Shown: positions 21,646 through 34,148 of the stretch, one piece after another
Numbering within the stretch: position 1 is the first letter of the stretch
How the letters are laid out: each line of letters begins with the position of its first letter
Assembly (NCBI GenBank): GCA_963995525.1
Contig: OZ023206.1
Location: 29,880,021-29,944,020, forward strand
Length of the DNA stretch: 64,000 nt
From: Escarpia spicata
Lineage: Eukaryota > Annelida > Polychaeta > Sabellida > Siboglinidae
Direction: 5' to 3'
Notes under the pieces: generated by a model
Database searches by the model: none
Told to the model about the DNA's origin: nothing
What the model saw: the letters and a program-made list of their open reading frames with translations, nothing else
Translations under genes and position numbers: made by a program

Positions 21646-22100
21646 CATGTTTTAAAAACCCCTGTGTTATAAATCCACCAAAATAAACAAATACTGTTGC
21701 AGAGTAATCATGTTTGTTTCAAAATTTTGCCAATCAAATCAGTATAATTTACGGTGTTTCCGAGAAACGACAACATGTGGTTTATGAAACGGCAAATGAC
21801 AACGCATAATATGTTATTACAGACTTGTCGCGGTCGCCAGCGGGCGACCATACATCATGTGTCAGTCACCAAACAGAAAAAACAGTCGCATATGTGACCA
21901 ATTCAATCGCAATTTAGAGGGCTGGCCGAGCATAACGCTGTGCGTCCTGAACGGATCGAGACATTTTGCTAAAACTGCTATCTTCACAGACCTTGCACGG
22001 TGTCAATATTTGTCAAATTCAACCAGAATAAAGTTTACTTTGAAAAGAAATTATTGCTCTATAAACCAGAGATACATTCTATCCTGAATATAAAATCACA
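21646..22100. other. No recognised feature
   Basis: Mixed sequence between family B copy 2 and the ~200-base tandem repeat. Nothing recognised. Confidence 0.5.
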
Positions 22101-22645
22101 CACAAATATGCATGTAAACACAAGCCTTTGCATAGCGGTCATGTTTTTAATAAAAACTTCACCATTTCACAAAAGTACGCCTAGTATGTAGCACCAATCG
22201 ATTCAGAATAAAATTTGCAATAAAATGGATGTTGTTTTATGAAAATTTAATTTGATTTGAGGCCGCGCCTCACTAAAAAGCTTTGATATTTTCCCCCAAG
22301 TATCGATGTTTAGCGCAAATTCTGCAGCCGCCACCAGTTGCATATAAACAAACGTTTGCATGGTGGTCATGCTTTTAGTAAAAACTTCACTATTTCACAA
22401 AAGAACACCTAGTGTATAGTACCAATCTATTCGGAATGAAATTTGCTATAAAACAAATGTTTTGCTGTCACTTAAAATTTGAAACTTGTGCGAATTTCCC
22501 TCGTGTCAATGCTTAACGTGGCCTCGGCAGCACCACCAGTTGCATGTAAACAACTAAGCATTTGCATAGCGGTCATATCTTTAGCAAAAACTATGCTTAA
22601 TGTGTAGCACCAATCGATTTGGCATTAAATTTTCAATAAGTTGTT
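22101..22645. repeat. Ancient ~200-230-bp tandem repeat, 2.5 copies
   Basis: Three homologous starts, each a GCATGTAAACA-like phrase then TTTGCATAGCGGTCAT, lie at about 22108, 22339 and 22541. AAAAACTTCACYATTTCACA and TAGCACCAATCGATT follow in each. Divergence is high. Confidence 0.75.
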
Positions 22646-23570
22646 TTTTTGTGAATATGCTTGAACAGTATGTGGCTGCGCTCTACAAACGTGTGTTCAA
22701 AGGACAACCTTCCTTTAAAATAGTTATTACATTGTAAGAAAACACAATACAGTATATTAATAACACTTTCAATGGTGTTAAAATTGTCTTTACTACTATG
22801 CAGTAAACCAGAATCGTTAAATCTGATACGAACAACGACGCTCAAGTGTCATCATCAGAGGAGGTTACTGCTACTTGAATAGACAGTGTGAAGAACAAAT
22901 TACGGAAATATCTATATGAATATCTACATATATATTTCTAAATTACTACATATCATCAACACCAGAGTTAGAGAACTTCAAATCACATTGCACATGTACG
23001 TGAAAATAATTCTGCCTGTGGTAATATCATACCCCATTACACACGACACGGCGCATTAACGGTGACGTAATGTTTCCAGGTGGGAGGTGTATCAAACTGC
23101 CCAGTGGTAAACAAGAGTGACCACAGGCACAAGGCTTACTTAGGGCAATTTTACACACACATAATGAGTTCATAATCTCATTCCCTCATTAGCTGCACTC
23201 ATAGAATTAATGGTTTTCAAGTTTGCTCAACTGACATTCTCCACCACCAATGATGCTGCACGTTTAGACGATTTAACATGTGTCAAATTTGCGATTTGAC
23301 ATGTCATATGTCAACGTGACTTGTGACACTACGAGTAATCAATATATGTATATGATTAATTATGAAACGGACTGCACCGAACGAGCACGGATACGATCTG
23401 CTCCTATTCCTCCGGCGAGCCGAGCTGTTTAGTAGCGACCATGTGACTCTCAGCATGCAGGTAATTTCAACATGAATATCGGCAATCAATACTGCGGTTA
23501 TTACATCAAAGTGGGTGTTAGTTGGGCAACAGATACGAGAAGGGCAAGATGTCTCAGTTGGAGTATGAAT
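22646..23570. other. No recognised gene
   Basis: No splice-bounded coding segment or repeat family was recognised. Confidence 0.5.
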
Positions 23571-25795
23571 TAGGAGGGGGTGTTAGGATGGGTGGGTGTC
23601 TGGATGAATGTCTGGATGGATGGGTGGATGGGTGTCTGGATGGTTGTTAGGATGGATGGGCAGGTATCTGGATGGGTGGGTGTCTGGATGGGTGGGTGTC
23701 TGGATGGGTGGGTGAGTGTCTGGATGAGTGGGTGTCTGGACAAGTGGGTGTCTGGATTGGTGTCTGGATGGGTGTGTCGGTGAGTGCGTGTCTGGATGGG
23801 TGGGTGTCTGGATGGGTGGGTGTCTGGATGGGTGGGAAACTGGATGGGTGGGTCGGTGACTGGATGTCTGGATGGGTGGGTCGGTGACTGGGTGTCTGTA
23901 TGGGTGGGTGTCTGGATGAGTGGGTGTCTGCTTGGATCAGGTATGGATGGGTGGGTGTGTGGATGGGTCTCTTGATGGGTGTCTGGATGGATGGGTTGAT
24001 ATCTGGATGGGTGAGTGTCTGGATGGGTGTGTGGATGGGCAGGTGTATGTATGGGATGGTGTCTGACTGGGTGGATGTTAGGATGAGTGTCTGGATGGGT
24101 GGGTGTCTGTATGGGATGGTGTCTGACTGGGTGGATGTTAGGATGAGTGTCTGGATGGGTGGGTGTATGGATGGGTGTCTGAATAGGTGGATGTCTGGAT
24201 GGATGGGTGCCGTTTTGTGTGGATGTCTGGATTGGGGGGCATTTAAATGGGTGGGTGTCTGGATGGGTGGGTGTATGGATGGGTGGGTGTATGGATGGGT
24301 GGGTGTTTGGATGGGTGTGTGTCTGGATGGGTTGGTGTCTGGATGGGTGTATGTCTGGATGGGTGTTTGTCTGGATGGGTGGGTGGTGTTTGGATGGAGG
24401 GAATATTGATGGGTGGGTGTCTGGATGGGTGTGTGTCTGGATGGGTTTGTCTGGATGGGTGGGTGTATGGATGGGTGGGTGGGTGTCTGGATGGGTGTGT
24501 TTTTGGATGGGTGGGTGTCTGGGTGGGTTGGTGTCTGGATGGGTGTGTCTGGATGGGTGTTTGTCTGGATGGGTGTGTGGAGTTTGGATGGGTGGGTATA
24601 TGGATGGGCAGGTGTCTGGATGGGTGTGTGTCTGGATGGGTGTGTGTCTGGACGGGTGGGTGTCTGGATGGGTGTGTTTTTTGATGGGTGGGTGTCTGGG
24701 TGGGTGGTGCCTGGGTGGGTGGGTGGGTGGGTGTATGGATGGATCAGGTATGGATGGGTGGGTGTGTGGATGGGTCTCTTGATGGGTGTCTGGATGGATG
24801 GGTTGATATCTGGATGGGTGAGTGTCTGGATGGGTGTGTGGATGGGCAGGTGTATGTATGGGATGGTGTCTGACTGGGTGGATGTTAGGATGAGTGTCTG
24901 GATGGGTGGGTGTCTGTATGGGATGGTGTCTGACTGGGTGGATGTTAGGATGAGTGTCTGGATGGGTGGGTGTATGGATGGGTGTCTGAATAGGTGGATG
25001 TCTGGATGGATGGGTGCCGTTTTGTGTGGATGTCTGGATTGGGGGGCATTTAAATGGGTGGGTGTCTGGATGGGTGGGTGTATGGATGGGTGGGTGTATG
25101 GATGGGTGGGTGTTTGGATGGGTGTGTGTCTGGATGGGTTGGTGTCTGGATGGGTGTATGTCTGGATGGGTGTTTGTCTGGATGGGTGGGTGGTGTTTGG
25201 ATGGAGGGAATATTGATGGGTGGGTGTCTGGATGGGTGTGTGTCTGGATGGGTTTGTCTGGATGGGTGGGTGTATGGATGGGTGGGTGGGTGTCTGGATG
25301 GGTGTGTTTTTGGATGGGTGGGTGTCTGGGTGGGTTGGTGTCTGGATGGGTGTGTCTGGATGGGTGTTTGTCTGGATGGGTGTGTGGAGTTTGGATGGGT
25401 GGGTATATGGATGGGCAGGTGTCTGGATGGGTGTGTGTCTGGATGGGTGTGTGTCTGGACGGGTGGGTGTCTGGATGGGTGTGTTTTTTGATGGGTGGGT
25501 GTCTGGGTGGGTGGTGCCTGGGTGGGTGGGTGGGTGGGTGGGTGGGTGGGTGGGTGGGTGTATGGATGGGTTGGTGTCTGGGTGGGTGGGTGTCTGGATG
25601 GGTGGGTGTCTGGATGAGTGGGTGTATGGATGGGTGGGTGTCTAGGTGGGTGGGTGTTTGGATGGGAGGGTGTCTGGATGGGTGGGTGTATGGATGGGTT
25701 GGTGTCTGGGTGGGTGAGTGTCTAGGTGGGTGGTTGTTTGGATGGGTGGGTGTTTGGATGGGTGGGTGTCTGAGTGAGTTGGTGTCTTGGTGACT
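23571..25795 (+). repeat. G-rich GGATGGGTGGGTGTCT minisatellite with 807-bp duplication
   Basis: 2.2 kb of 16-base units (GGATGGGTGGGTGTCT) and 8/12/20-base variants. Bases 23934-24740 are repeated head-to-tail at 24741-25547, with rare landmarks (GGATCAGGTATGG, GCCGTTTTGTGTGGATG, GGGGGGCATTTAAATGG) recurring at exactly 807. All strands and frames stay open for long distances because stops are rare in the unit. The 754-codon His/Pro/Thr frame on the minus strand is such an artefact. Confidence 0.95.
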
Positions 25796-25965
25796 GGAAC
25801 TGGACAAATGTGTTCTTAATAGTGAGGTGACCATATCAGTGGTGGCGGAACAAATTTCCTAAACTTCACTATTACGAGAATCATTTGGATTGTCTAAGGG
25901 TGACCTTAATTACAGGGTGGCTGAATTACTGAGGTGACCGTAAAGTGAGGTTCGACTGCATTTCT
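25796..25965 (-). mobile_element. pogo/Tigger-like MITE family T, copy 1
   Basis: The right end AAGTGAGGTTCGACTG is the complement of CAGTCGAACCTCACTT, a typical terminus of pogo/Tigger-type elements. The interior (AGTGAGGTGACC, CTAAGGGTGACCTTAATT, AGGTGACCGTAA) matches the copy at 52.2 kb. The left end is truncated by the minisatellite. Confidence 0.6.
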
Positions 25966-27140
25966 CATCTATCACATATCCATTTTAATGACATCGGACT
26001 AATTCTCACCGCCCTGCACCTGTCTCCCACCACAACCCTTGAACGCAACATCATAACTCACTCCCATCTCTCCTTTGCCAGGGAGAGGGAGTGGGAGATG
26101 TAAACAGGAGCAGGTGGGGAATGCAGGGAGTGAGGGAGTGAGGTAAACAGGGGATGTGTTGATAGGATGCCACATGTGTCCTGAGCCTCAGCCCGGCAAC
26201 GAGGTGTCTGTGGCGGCTGTGAGCGAAGTAAAGGTGAGAAGGTCACCTGTCTGCTAGCCCCGGTCATCAACAGGTTCACTCAGGGCTCTTGCGAAGAGTT
26301 AAAAAATGTGTATGTGTTTATTATTTCTACCTGATTTGGCGTTAATTACATTGTATCAAATTATATCAGAAACGCCCCTCCTCCAGATGGCGCTACATTC
26401 ACACAGGTAGTCAGATCGAAATGTTGGAAGTTTCAAATAAGCTCCAGTGTAAGTTTAATTCTTGCAATTAAAATAACTCCAATGTTGAGATAAGAGTACG
26501 TGAAGAGATCAACCGTGTATATATTTAACATCAAACAATAATGTGTGAATCTGGATTTTTCAAATAAGTACAGTGTATAAGTAGCATTCACTGCTTTCCA
26601 GTACCCGAAAGTTAGGTACTACAGGAATATTTTTCAAAAGCAGGAACATTTTTCCTTTTAAAATATAACAATATAAGATATATTTTAGGATTACAAACCA
26701 TTAGCAAATAACTGAACAAAACCCCCACAAAATGTAATTTTTAGGACACCCACCACTTCTGGTCCTAGGGTATTATAATTTTTGTTATGCAATATTCCTG
26801 TTATGTTTGATCATTTCTTGCTGGCTTGAATTTGCAGTGGCTGACATGTTGACCTTTCCATGATGTCTTTCCGTGTGAATTATAACATTGTAAACCACAG
26901 CTTTATTCCCCACCACTACAGATCAACCTATCAGATGTTAATGTCACATATCTGTAATCTTTCCCAGCACTGCAAAGTCTGGTGTTTATAAGGTGGAATG
27001 CGACAGTGTATATTTAGCATAGCAAACTCATACCAAGACAGCTTTCCACAACATGAAAAACATTTTAACAAACAAATGTTACATCACTTGAAGTGAGAAA
27101 ACCTGTGTTACAATATGCTGCATAGATCTCATACAGGCCA
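25966..27140. other. No recognised gene
   Basis: A purine-rich stretch (GGGAGTGAGGGAGTGAGG) lies at 26085-26150. No exon or repeat family was identified. Confidence 0.5.
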
Positions 27141-27189
27141 TAAATAAATGATCGTAAAAACCACTGAAATGTAGCTACTGAGAAGAATG

Positions 27190-27475
27190 CTGAGTGCCAT
27201 GGACAGGAATCAGCCGAAGCAAAAAGAACAAAATTACAACAAAACATGCAGGATGTGTAGGCCACAATTATATAATGAAGAAGAGAAAGTTAGCACATCT
27301 AATAACGGCAGGAAAGATCAAAGGAACAAAATGCAGGACGTCAGAGAATAAAAATAATAGTGTGTCATCAGAGCGCAACAAAATTGCTACAAATGACCGA
27401 GCAATTTGGACGGCCATGATCGCCAATGCCTGTGACAGACACGGCACTTGGAAGAAGATGCTTGTGGTCTACCCA
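27190..27475 (+). pseudogene. RTE-like LINE C-terminal fragment 1
   Basis: The plus-strand translation reads KLAHLITAGKIKGTK, then a degenerate basic stretch, then ATNDRAIWTAMIANACDRHG and TW. This matches the end of many endonuclease-reverse transcriptase ORFs (I-x-GKI-x-G...RxxWRxMIANA...GT). Only the tail is present, and no RT core precedes it. Confidence 0.6.
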
Positions 27476-27839
27476 AAACCTATCATTAATTAGTTATCCA
27501 TTGTCTTCAAAGTGATGGGTTTTCATTGATATTCTCACTGAGCAATTTGTTTTATAGATGAGTAACACACTAAACAAAATGGCTGCATTGAATGTCTGGG
27601 AAGGACCTGAAAAAAATACCTCATAATACGCACGCATGTACATAAAACCCAAAATGCATGCACACATCCACACATGTCTTACCCTGGTTCTTGACTTGCT
27701 TAGGCACTTGGGTTTTTGCAAATAGCAAATCTATCTATGGTGCAGCAACCTGGACACTATGATCGCAAGAGACAGTCTCTTGAAGTGAAGTTAACAGCGA
27801 AGACAGGCTACAAAATATCCAGATTAGAGAAGGGACATT

Positions 27840-28095
27840 CTCCCCTGAATCCATCTCAGATGTCATCACACATAGAAGACTCCAGTGGTTTGGATATGTT
27901 TGTCATGTACCAAATGAAAACCTTGTTAACATAGCTTTCAAGCAAGACTTAAAAAGGAAGATGAGGCTGACCACAGGAGAGGTGGACCAACCAAATCGAA
28001 CATGACACGTACGTACAAGACTTGGTTAAACAGCAGAGCAGTATACTCTGGATAGGACAAGGTGGAGGGTTTTGATGGCAAGGGGTCAAGTTGGC
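27840..28095 (+). pseudogene. RTE-like LINE C-terminal fragment 2
   Basis: THRRLQWFGYVCHVPNENLV followed by NIAFKQDLKRKMRL is the C-terminal 'RRLQWFGHV' block of many animal LINEs, usually followed by a GRPK-type basic segment and DRxxWR. Here that second block is degenerate and a stop appears near 27999. Dead 5'-truncated copy. Confidence 0.75.
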
Positions 28096-28146
28096 ATGCA
28101 TTTAAGTCATGAAAGTCAATAGTGTTTTACTTCTAGGGCAATTTTT

Positions 28147-28256
28147 AGGTCCAAATTGTGCTCAAGTTTGTTTTATTGCTCGTTTCAAGCACGCTGCAGC
28201 TTAACAGTGGTCAGGGCAGTATAGATAGATGCAAACCGAAGTACTATTTGCAAAGC
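28147..28256. mobile_element. Hairpin MITE family M, copy 2 (decayed)
   Basis: The left end AGGTCCAAATTGTGCTCAAG and the complement of the right end (TTTGCAAATAGTACTTCGG) match the termini of the 16.2-kb element, with similar total length. The inverted repeats are much more diverged. Confidence 0.5.
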
Positions 28257-29750
28257 TAAAATCATCCTAAAACACACTATTTCATAATAATAGCTGCCTT
28301 TGTTAGATACAACATTATGTGGAATGACTGAATCATCACATTACAAAAACTGCCATGTGGTACACAAAACTGGTTGTCCATTAGTGGCTGTGGGACTGCA
28401 ACGCATCCTGGGATTGCACCTCATTCTGGAGCACTTTTAGTCTCCTCCAGGGAAACTTGTTTTGCGTCATTGTGGCTACATTATACACTTTGTTGAAGGC
28501 TGTTTTGGGTGATCGTAGCATGAAATGTAGACAGCATTCTGGTCATTAATTACATTTACCAATTATTTGTCAACTAGCCCACCAGTGCACAATGACATTG
28601 AACTATGGTGGCCATCTGTATAAGGATGTAAGTATTGATTGAGTGACAAACACTTCATTTAAAAAACAATGAGAGTGGTAGATTATTCTCCAGTATGTCA
28701 ATCGCCAGACTGTTGAAATGATCAACAACCAATCAGTGAAGAATAAGCACTGTGGTTGTCCACAGGTGAGAGAGTCGGGATGTTCAGTTTTTACCAATAC
28801 CAGTGTATATTATAAATACCAAGAATTAGACATACCACAGATATTTAATGTTATGACTTTATTTCCTGTATCTTCATTTCAATTTTGTCTGTGATTTTTT
28901 CCTCTGATTTATTTCTGTGATTTTTTCTTTGATATTTCCTGTGACTTTCTTTCCTACATTCAAGAAATCATGCTCTAACGGAATGAAAATTCACATGTTC
29001 ACCTCAAGGTATTCTTCTTCAAAAGAATTCAAAGACAGTTTTCAATAAAATATACCTGCATCATACTTATATAATATTCCATAGCTGCAGTTTGAATCCA
29101 AATCAACCAGACAATCCCTCGACTTCATTTTCAGCCTGTATCTCAAAACATGTTGGTGCAGTGAGACTCATTCCTTGGTGCAGGGTTATACGTTGCATAC
29201 TTACTTCCATGGTACATAAAAGTTCATGCAGTGTGTATAGTTACCCCCTAGTCAGTCCCTACAAAGCTCTTTCATCTCGCCAGTAAGAATGCAACAATCG
29301 ATGCTGCAGCCACATCTTGGCATCTTCTTCGTCAGACTCCGTATCAACTGTTTCTCTCCCCCCGCCCAACCCCCACCCCCCCCCCCACCAAAGACAAGCA
29401 TTACATGAGGGCTTTCCTTGAGTGTCGACAGTCTCTGAGGAATTCGATTCACGTTAAATTCAGAGAGAATCAACGTCAACGAATTGCCAACGTGGGTTGT
29501 AAATGTAGATATTTTTAGTTTTGATTTCCTCCCAATTCACTGGTGTCCATGCTGCCCAATTCCCATTGATGAAGGGAAGAAAGAAAGGAACCATCAGATG
29601 TATTGCATAACAACATTGAAATATATGTATATTAGTCTTTTAAAAACAATAAATAAATTTGGTAAATTGAATCACAAGCAACAAATTCATCCAGTTCATA
29701 AGAATCTAGCAATGCATTAATGCAGTGTTATATGGAATATTGCACTTACC
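28257..29750. other. No recognised gene; C-run
   Basis: A homopolymeric C tract (CCCACCCCCCCCCCCACC) lies at about 29370-29388. TTTCCTGTGATTTTT-like phrases repeat at 28880-28950. No exon was identified. Confidence 0.45.
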
Positions 29751-29945
29751 TACCTTAATGGACACGATGGAAAATGGGCCCGGATCCATTTTCCCTACGG
29801 AGTATGGACATACATATTCCATTATAGATTTATGGAATATGGATCCTCTGGGTCAAAATTCTATAGGGGGGTCAAAATTCGACAATACAATATGGACCCC
29901 CGTGGCCTGGGGCCATTTTCTATAGGGGGGTCCATATTTTATCTG
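29751..29945. repeat. Short GC-rich repeat block with CTATAGGGGGGTC motif
   Basis: CTATAGGGGGGTC occurs twice (29858 and 29920), followed by AAAATTC or CATATTTT. GGACCCCCGTGGCC lies between them, and GGATCCATTTTCC/GGATCCTC at the left. This looks like a small compound element with inverted G- and C-rich blocks. Class unknown. Confidence 0.35.
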
Positions 29946-30938
29946 ATACCGGGAACTAACCAACTGGGGAATGATCATTATCAGATACTGTAACAATATC
30001 ATCCTATTCTACCTATTAGTAGATTTACCAACTAGATAACGGTTTTCATTTTATCATTATTAATTTAATTAAACAAAACGACACAAGGGAACAATGGAAC
30101 AAACGCCGTTTTTATTATATATTTATTATCATGTTTTCGCAGGCTCTTATCACCGTTTGATATACAGACTGGGAAAATGTAGCATGATTTGTATCAGTAG
30201 CAAAACTACCCAACCTCCAGACAGGATAATAACTTGATGTTTGCAAGCGGCTTTAAGTGATGTTGTTCATGATTTGGTCAGAAATCAACCAATATTAGCG
30301 TTGTTCTGATTAATCAGATTTGTTGATGATTGATTGATTCATGCTTTCAATCAATTAATCGACTACAATGTTGTGTGATTGATGATCGTTTCGATTATAA
30401 AAAATTAGTGTTGAGTGAAATATGTACGATTATCGATTACCAACATTTTAGTTTCATTAAAAAGATGCCAATGACATCATTCAAAACTACTTACCATACT
30501 TACGGCATGTTGGAGACCTCGTGTTACAGGAAGACGCAATGCACTAAATGTAATATTACAGCGAGGCCATTTCATAAGTTAGTTCCCTGTGGTGATTTTT
30601 ACAGAAAAGTACATGTATATTTTCATCAAATATTTTGTTTGTTTACATCAACTAGCACTGCTGGGTTGTACCAGTACTGCCACCTAGCAACCACATGTCT
30701 TAGAATGACTGCTCATAAACCGATTATACAATCAAACACCAACTGGTCTGGCCCAACCGATGATGGATTACGAAAATCAAACCGATTTCATCACTGAATG
30801 AGTTATTAAATTAATTTTAACGAGATCTTCAGTGGAAACAACAGCAGAAATTGTCCAGCTCTATAATTCAAGGCTTTTCGCATTTTCCTTCGTAAGTTTG
30901 CTATCTAATGTCGAAAGTCAAATCAAATAGTAGACAGC
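29946..30938. other. Spacer containing a 155-codon open frame
   Basis: An ATT/TTG-type open frame runs 30330-30797 on the plus strand in nonrepetitive sequence, with a Cys-rich middle (CYRKTQCTKCN). Codon choice is AT-rich like the surroundings, and I see no splice signals or known domain. 30300-30445 is full of ATTGATTGAT/ATCAATTAATC inverted phrases. Confidence 0.3.
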
Positions 30939-31072
30939 AGTGGGTAAATTTGTAAACAGGCAGGGGATAAATTTGTAAACAGGCAGGGGATAAATTTGTA
31001 AACAGGCAGGGGATAAATTTGTAAACAGGCAGGGGATAAATTTGTAAACAGGCAGGGGATAAATTTGTAAAG
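30939..31072. repeat. 23-bp minisatellite
   Basis: Five to six near-identical copies of CAGGGGATAAATTTGTAAA plus CAGG. Noncoding. Confidence 0.95.
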
Positions 31073-31499
31073 AGGGAGTCAGACTGGACAACAAGGCATC
31101 AAAGAAACAAACTGGATAAGAAAAACCAAAGCCAACATGAATGGAGATGAGGACCAGTGCTGACTCTCACATATCTACGACGATTTTCTGAAGATCCCTC
31201 CAGGGTGCGGTCAGGGGGCACACCCCAGCAAGCAAGATCACTCCGCAAAATGTCTATGGTGTCGCCATCTAGTGGTATTTGTCTGATGAAGTTCACTGAT
31301 TGCGATCGAAACATCACAAGGAAAAAAGGTAAATTCTCTTCTAAATAATTAAAACGAACACCAATTTGAACCATCTAGTTTGTCTAGTTGTTTCCAGCAT
31401 GTTCTATTCACTGACTAGTCTGTAGATATTTATATAAATTATTGTGGTTACAATGTAATGATCTTATGAGGTCTCATTCAAATAGTCAGCCTTTTTCAG

Positions 31500-31772
31500 A
31501 ACATTATCGCCAAGCCGACCTTTCTATGCTGGCACTGAGGGTGGTCACTACCAGGGTGCTTGTCGTCCTCAGCGGTTCTTTTACGTCCCAAATTGAGATG
31601 GGACTGACATTAACACGATCTCCGAGTCACGAGGGATACACAGTCCCCAATGTTGAGAGCCAGGTTCTGACACAAAATATACATGCCTGCATGGTCCAGG
31701 TTTCGAACTCGGAGCACTGGCATGCCATGCAGATATGCTAAACACTACACTAATCGCGCTCTCCCATCCAGT
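31500..31772 (-). mobile_element. Second tRNA-derived SINE type
   Basis: Reading the minus strand from the right, GATTAGTGTAGTGTTTAGC resembles a Pol III A box. About 30 bases on, CCGAGTTCGAAACC is a B-box match (GTTCGANNC). A body with GGGACGTAAAAGAACC follows. Spacing and order fit a tRNA-derived SINE head. It differs from family S, and I see one copy only. Confidence 0.55.
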
Positions 31773-32424
31773 CTAGTCTCATGAACCTCTTCACTCAGAT
31801 TCTTATGACTGTAACAAAAGTTTGCTTGCTTTCTACTAAGCGAACCCTGCAGGAAACATGAACAATTCTCACACCAAACCTCAATAGACCTGACTCGTGA
31901 CAAGCTACAGACGTCAGCTGAGGAGAGTTTCAAGTTGACGCAACGTATCTGTTGATTCCGCTGAACTATTGATTAATTAATACCGACTTACGCCAGAACT
32001 GTACAAATTAGTCGCCGTTTTACATGTCAACATGCCGCAAGGATGAATCAGACTGATTATCACTAGCTCTTTCCTCCACGAAGAACCCAATGATGGTGTG
32101 GCACAGAAAAGTGACCCCATAGAGAAGTGACTCCAGGGGCATGTTTCTATGTACATAGAAAGTACAGAGTCACTTTTCTGTAGCAACATATCCACTGATC
32201 TGTCACTCTCACTATATAGTATTAGTACTCACTAAAATATTCTTTTATATAATAAATAATAGGGAGTTTATCGATACATGTTGAATAGTCATACACCTTT
32301 AGAGCTATACACATAATGTAAAAGATAAATACGGGTAATTCTTTTATTACAAATCCTATAAAATTAATTATGTTTGGCCAACGTTTCTATGGGATCATTT
32401 TACTACATATATATATATATATAG
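31773..32424. other. No recognised gene
   Basis: Contains an (AT)n run at 32407-32421 directly before the next array. Nothing else was recognised. Confidence 0.5.
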
Positions 32425-33570
32425 GGTTACATGGGGGGACTCTACTACTCCCCCACTGTACCCCCTATATAAGGGTTACATGGGGGACTCTACCACTCCC
32501 CCACTGTACCCCCTATATAAGGGTTACATGGGGGACTCTACCACTCCCCCAATGTACCCCCTATATAAGGGTTACATGGGGGACTCTACCACTCCCCCAC
32601 TGTACCCCCTATATAAGGGTTACATGGGGGACTCTACCACTCCCCCACTGTACCCCCTATATAAGGGTTACATGGGGGACTCTACCACTCCCCCACTGTA
32701 CCCCCTATATAAGGGTTACATGGGGGACTCTACCACTCCCCCACTGTACCCCCTATATAAGGGTTACATGGGGGACTCTACTACTCCCCCACTGTACTCC
32801 CTATATAAGGGTTACATGGGGGACTCTACTACTCCCCCACTGTACCCCCTATATAATGGTTACATGGGGGACTCTACTACTCCCCCAATGTACCCCCTAT
32901 ATAAGGGTTACATGGGGGACTCTACTACTCCCCCAATGTACCCCCTAGATAAGGGTTACATGGGGGACTCTACTACTCCCCCACTGTACCCCCTATATAA
33001 GGGTTACATGGGGGACTCTACCACTCCCCCAATGTACCCCCTATATAAGGGTTACATGGGGGACTCTACCACTCCCCCACTGTACCCCCTATATAAGGGT
33101 TACATGGGGGACTCTACTACTCCCCCACTGTACTCCCTATATAAGGGTTACATGGGGGACTCTACTACTCCCCCACTGTACCCCTTATATAATGGTTACA
33201 TGGGGGACTCTACTACTCTCCCAATGTACCCCCTATATAAGGGTTACATGGGGGACTCTATTACTCCCCCAATGTACCCCCTATATAAGGGTTACATGGG
33301 GGACTCTACTACTCCCCCAATGTACCCCCTATATAAGGGTTACATGGGGGACTCTACTACTCCCCCAATGTACCCCCTAGATAAGGGTTACATGGGGGAC
33401 TCTACTACTCTCCCACTGTACCCCCTATATAAGGGTTACATGGGGGACTCTACTACTCCCCCACTGTACCCCCTATATAAGGGTTACATGGGGGACTCTA
33501 CTACTCCCCAATGTACCCCCTATATAAGGGTTACATGGGGGACTCTACTACTCCCCCACTGGACCCCCTC
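32425..33570 (+). repeat. Palindromic 48-bp minisatellite
   Basis: About 24 units of GGTTACATGGGGGACTCTAC, CACTCCCCCACTGTACCCCC, TATATAAG. Each unit holds TGGGGGA-9 bases-TCCCCCA, a perfect 7-bp inverted repeat. The block spanning two units, CCCCC...TATATA...GGGGG, is a second near-palindrome. The period is a multiple of three and two frames are open (192 and 364 codons). The longer one repeats GDSTTPPLYPLYKGYM. There is no signal peptide, no intron signal and no support for translation. Variant units (CTACCAC versus CTACTAC, CACTGT versus CAATGT) are arranged in blocks. Confidence 0.95.
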
Positions 33571-33985
33571 CTGACATATTCCAACAGGAACACTGGTGAT
33601 CACCAAAGCCAAGAAACTGTTGCGTTGCCATGACAACAATCACTGGTTTACCAGGTGATTAGCACTCAGGATCTACAGGGATCATGATTAACTCAGCCAG
33701 GAGCAGTTGTTTGACATACTCTCCTGTAAGCAAATCGACCACAAATTGGTTACCTCCGAAGAATTACCTCAGTGGGTTTCATATTCTACAGGTTCTTCAT
33801 TGGACTCAGCCTACATTTACCAAAATGATCACAAATGTACATATATTTCTTTCTGACTATTTAACACTGATATACTATTATTTAGTATTGTGATTTTTTA
33901 TTAAAAATTGTTATATTGTAATTATTTATATATTTATTTATGTGATCTTTAAGTTGTTAATTTTTCATTGTTTTTGTTTATATAT
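33571..33985. other. No recognised gene
   Basis: AT-rich sequence after the palindromic array. Not assigned. Confidence 0.5.
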
Positions 33986-34148
33986 TTATCTAATAATAGT
34001 AATAATAAGATAACTTCTATTGCACCTAAATCCTTGGAAACCAAGCTCAGAGGCGCATCAAAACAAAAGGATTGGTCAATTTCAAAATCCATAAGCACTA
34101 TTCCAGTTGTCAACAGATGGCTCAAGGCACCAGGGAGCTACAGTGGAT
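33986..34148 (-). mobile_element. LINE/SINE 3' tail with (ATT)n-type end
   Basis: On the minus strand, GCGCCTCTGAGCTTGG, then AAGGATTTAGGTGCAATAGA and TTATTATTACTATTATTAG. A body ending in an ATT microsatellite is the usual 3' end of L2-type LINEs and their SINEs. Confidence 0.45.

Noticed and set aside
23570..25834. 754-codon His/Pro/Thr-rich frame on the minus strand
   Set aside because: It is the translation of a G-rich minisatellite. Several other frames on both strands are also long and open, and the frame carries the 807-bp duplication.
31157..31348. Plus-strand exon ending AAAAAAG|GTAAAT, or a Penelope-like tail (TCTGATGAAGTTCACTGATT)
   Set aside because: The phrase recalls a retroelement tail I cannot verify, both strands are open, and the splice signals are weak.
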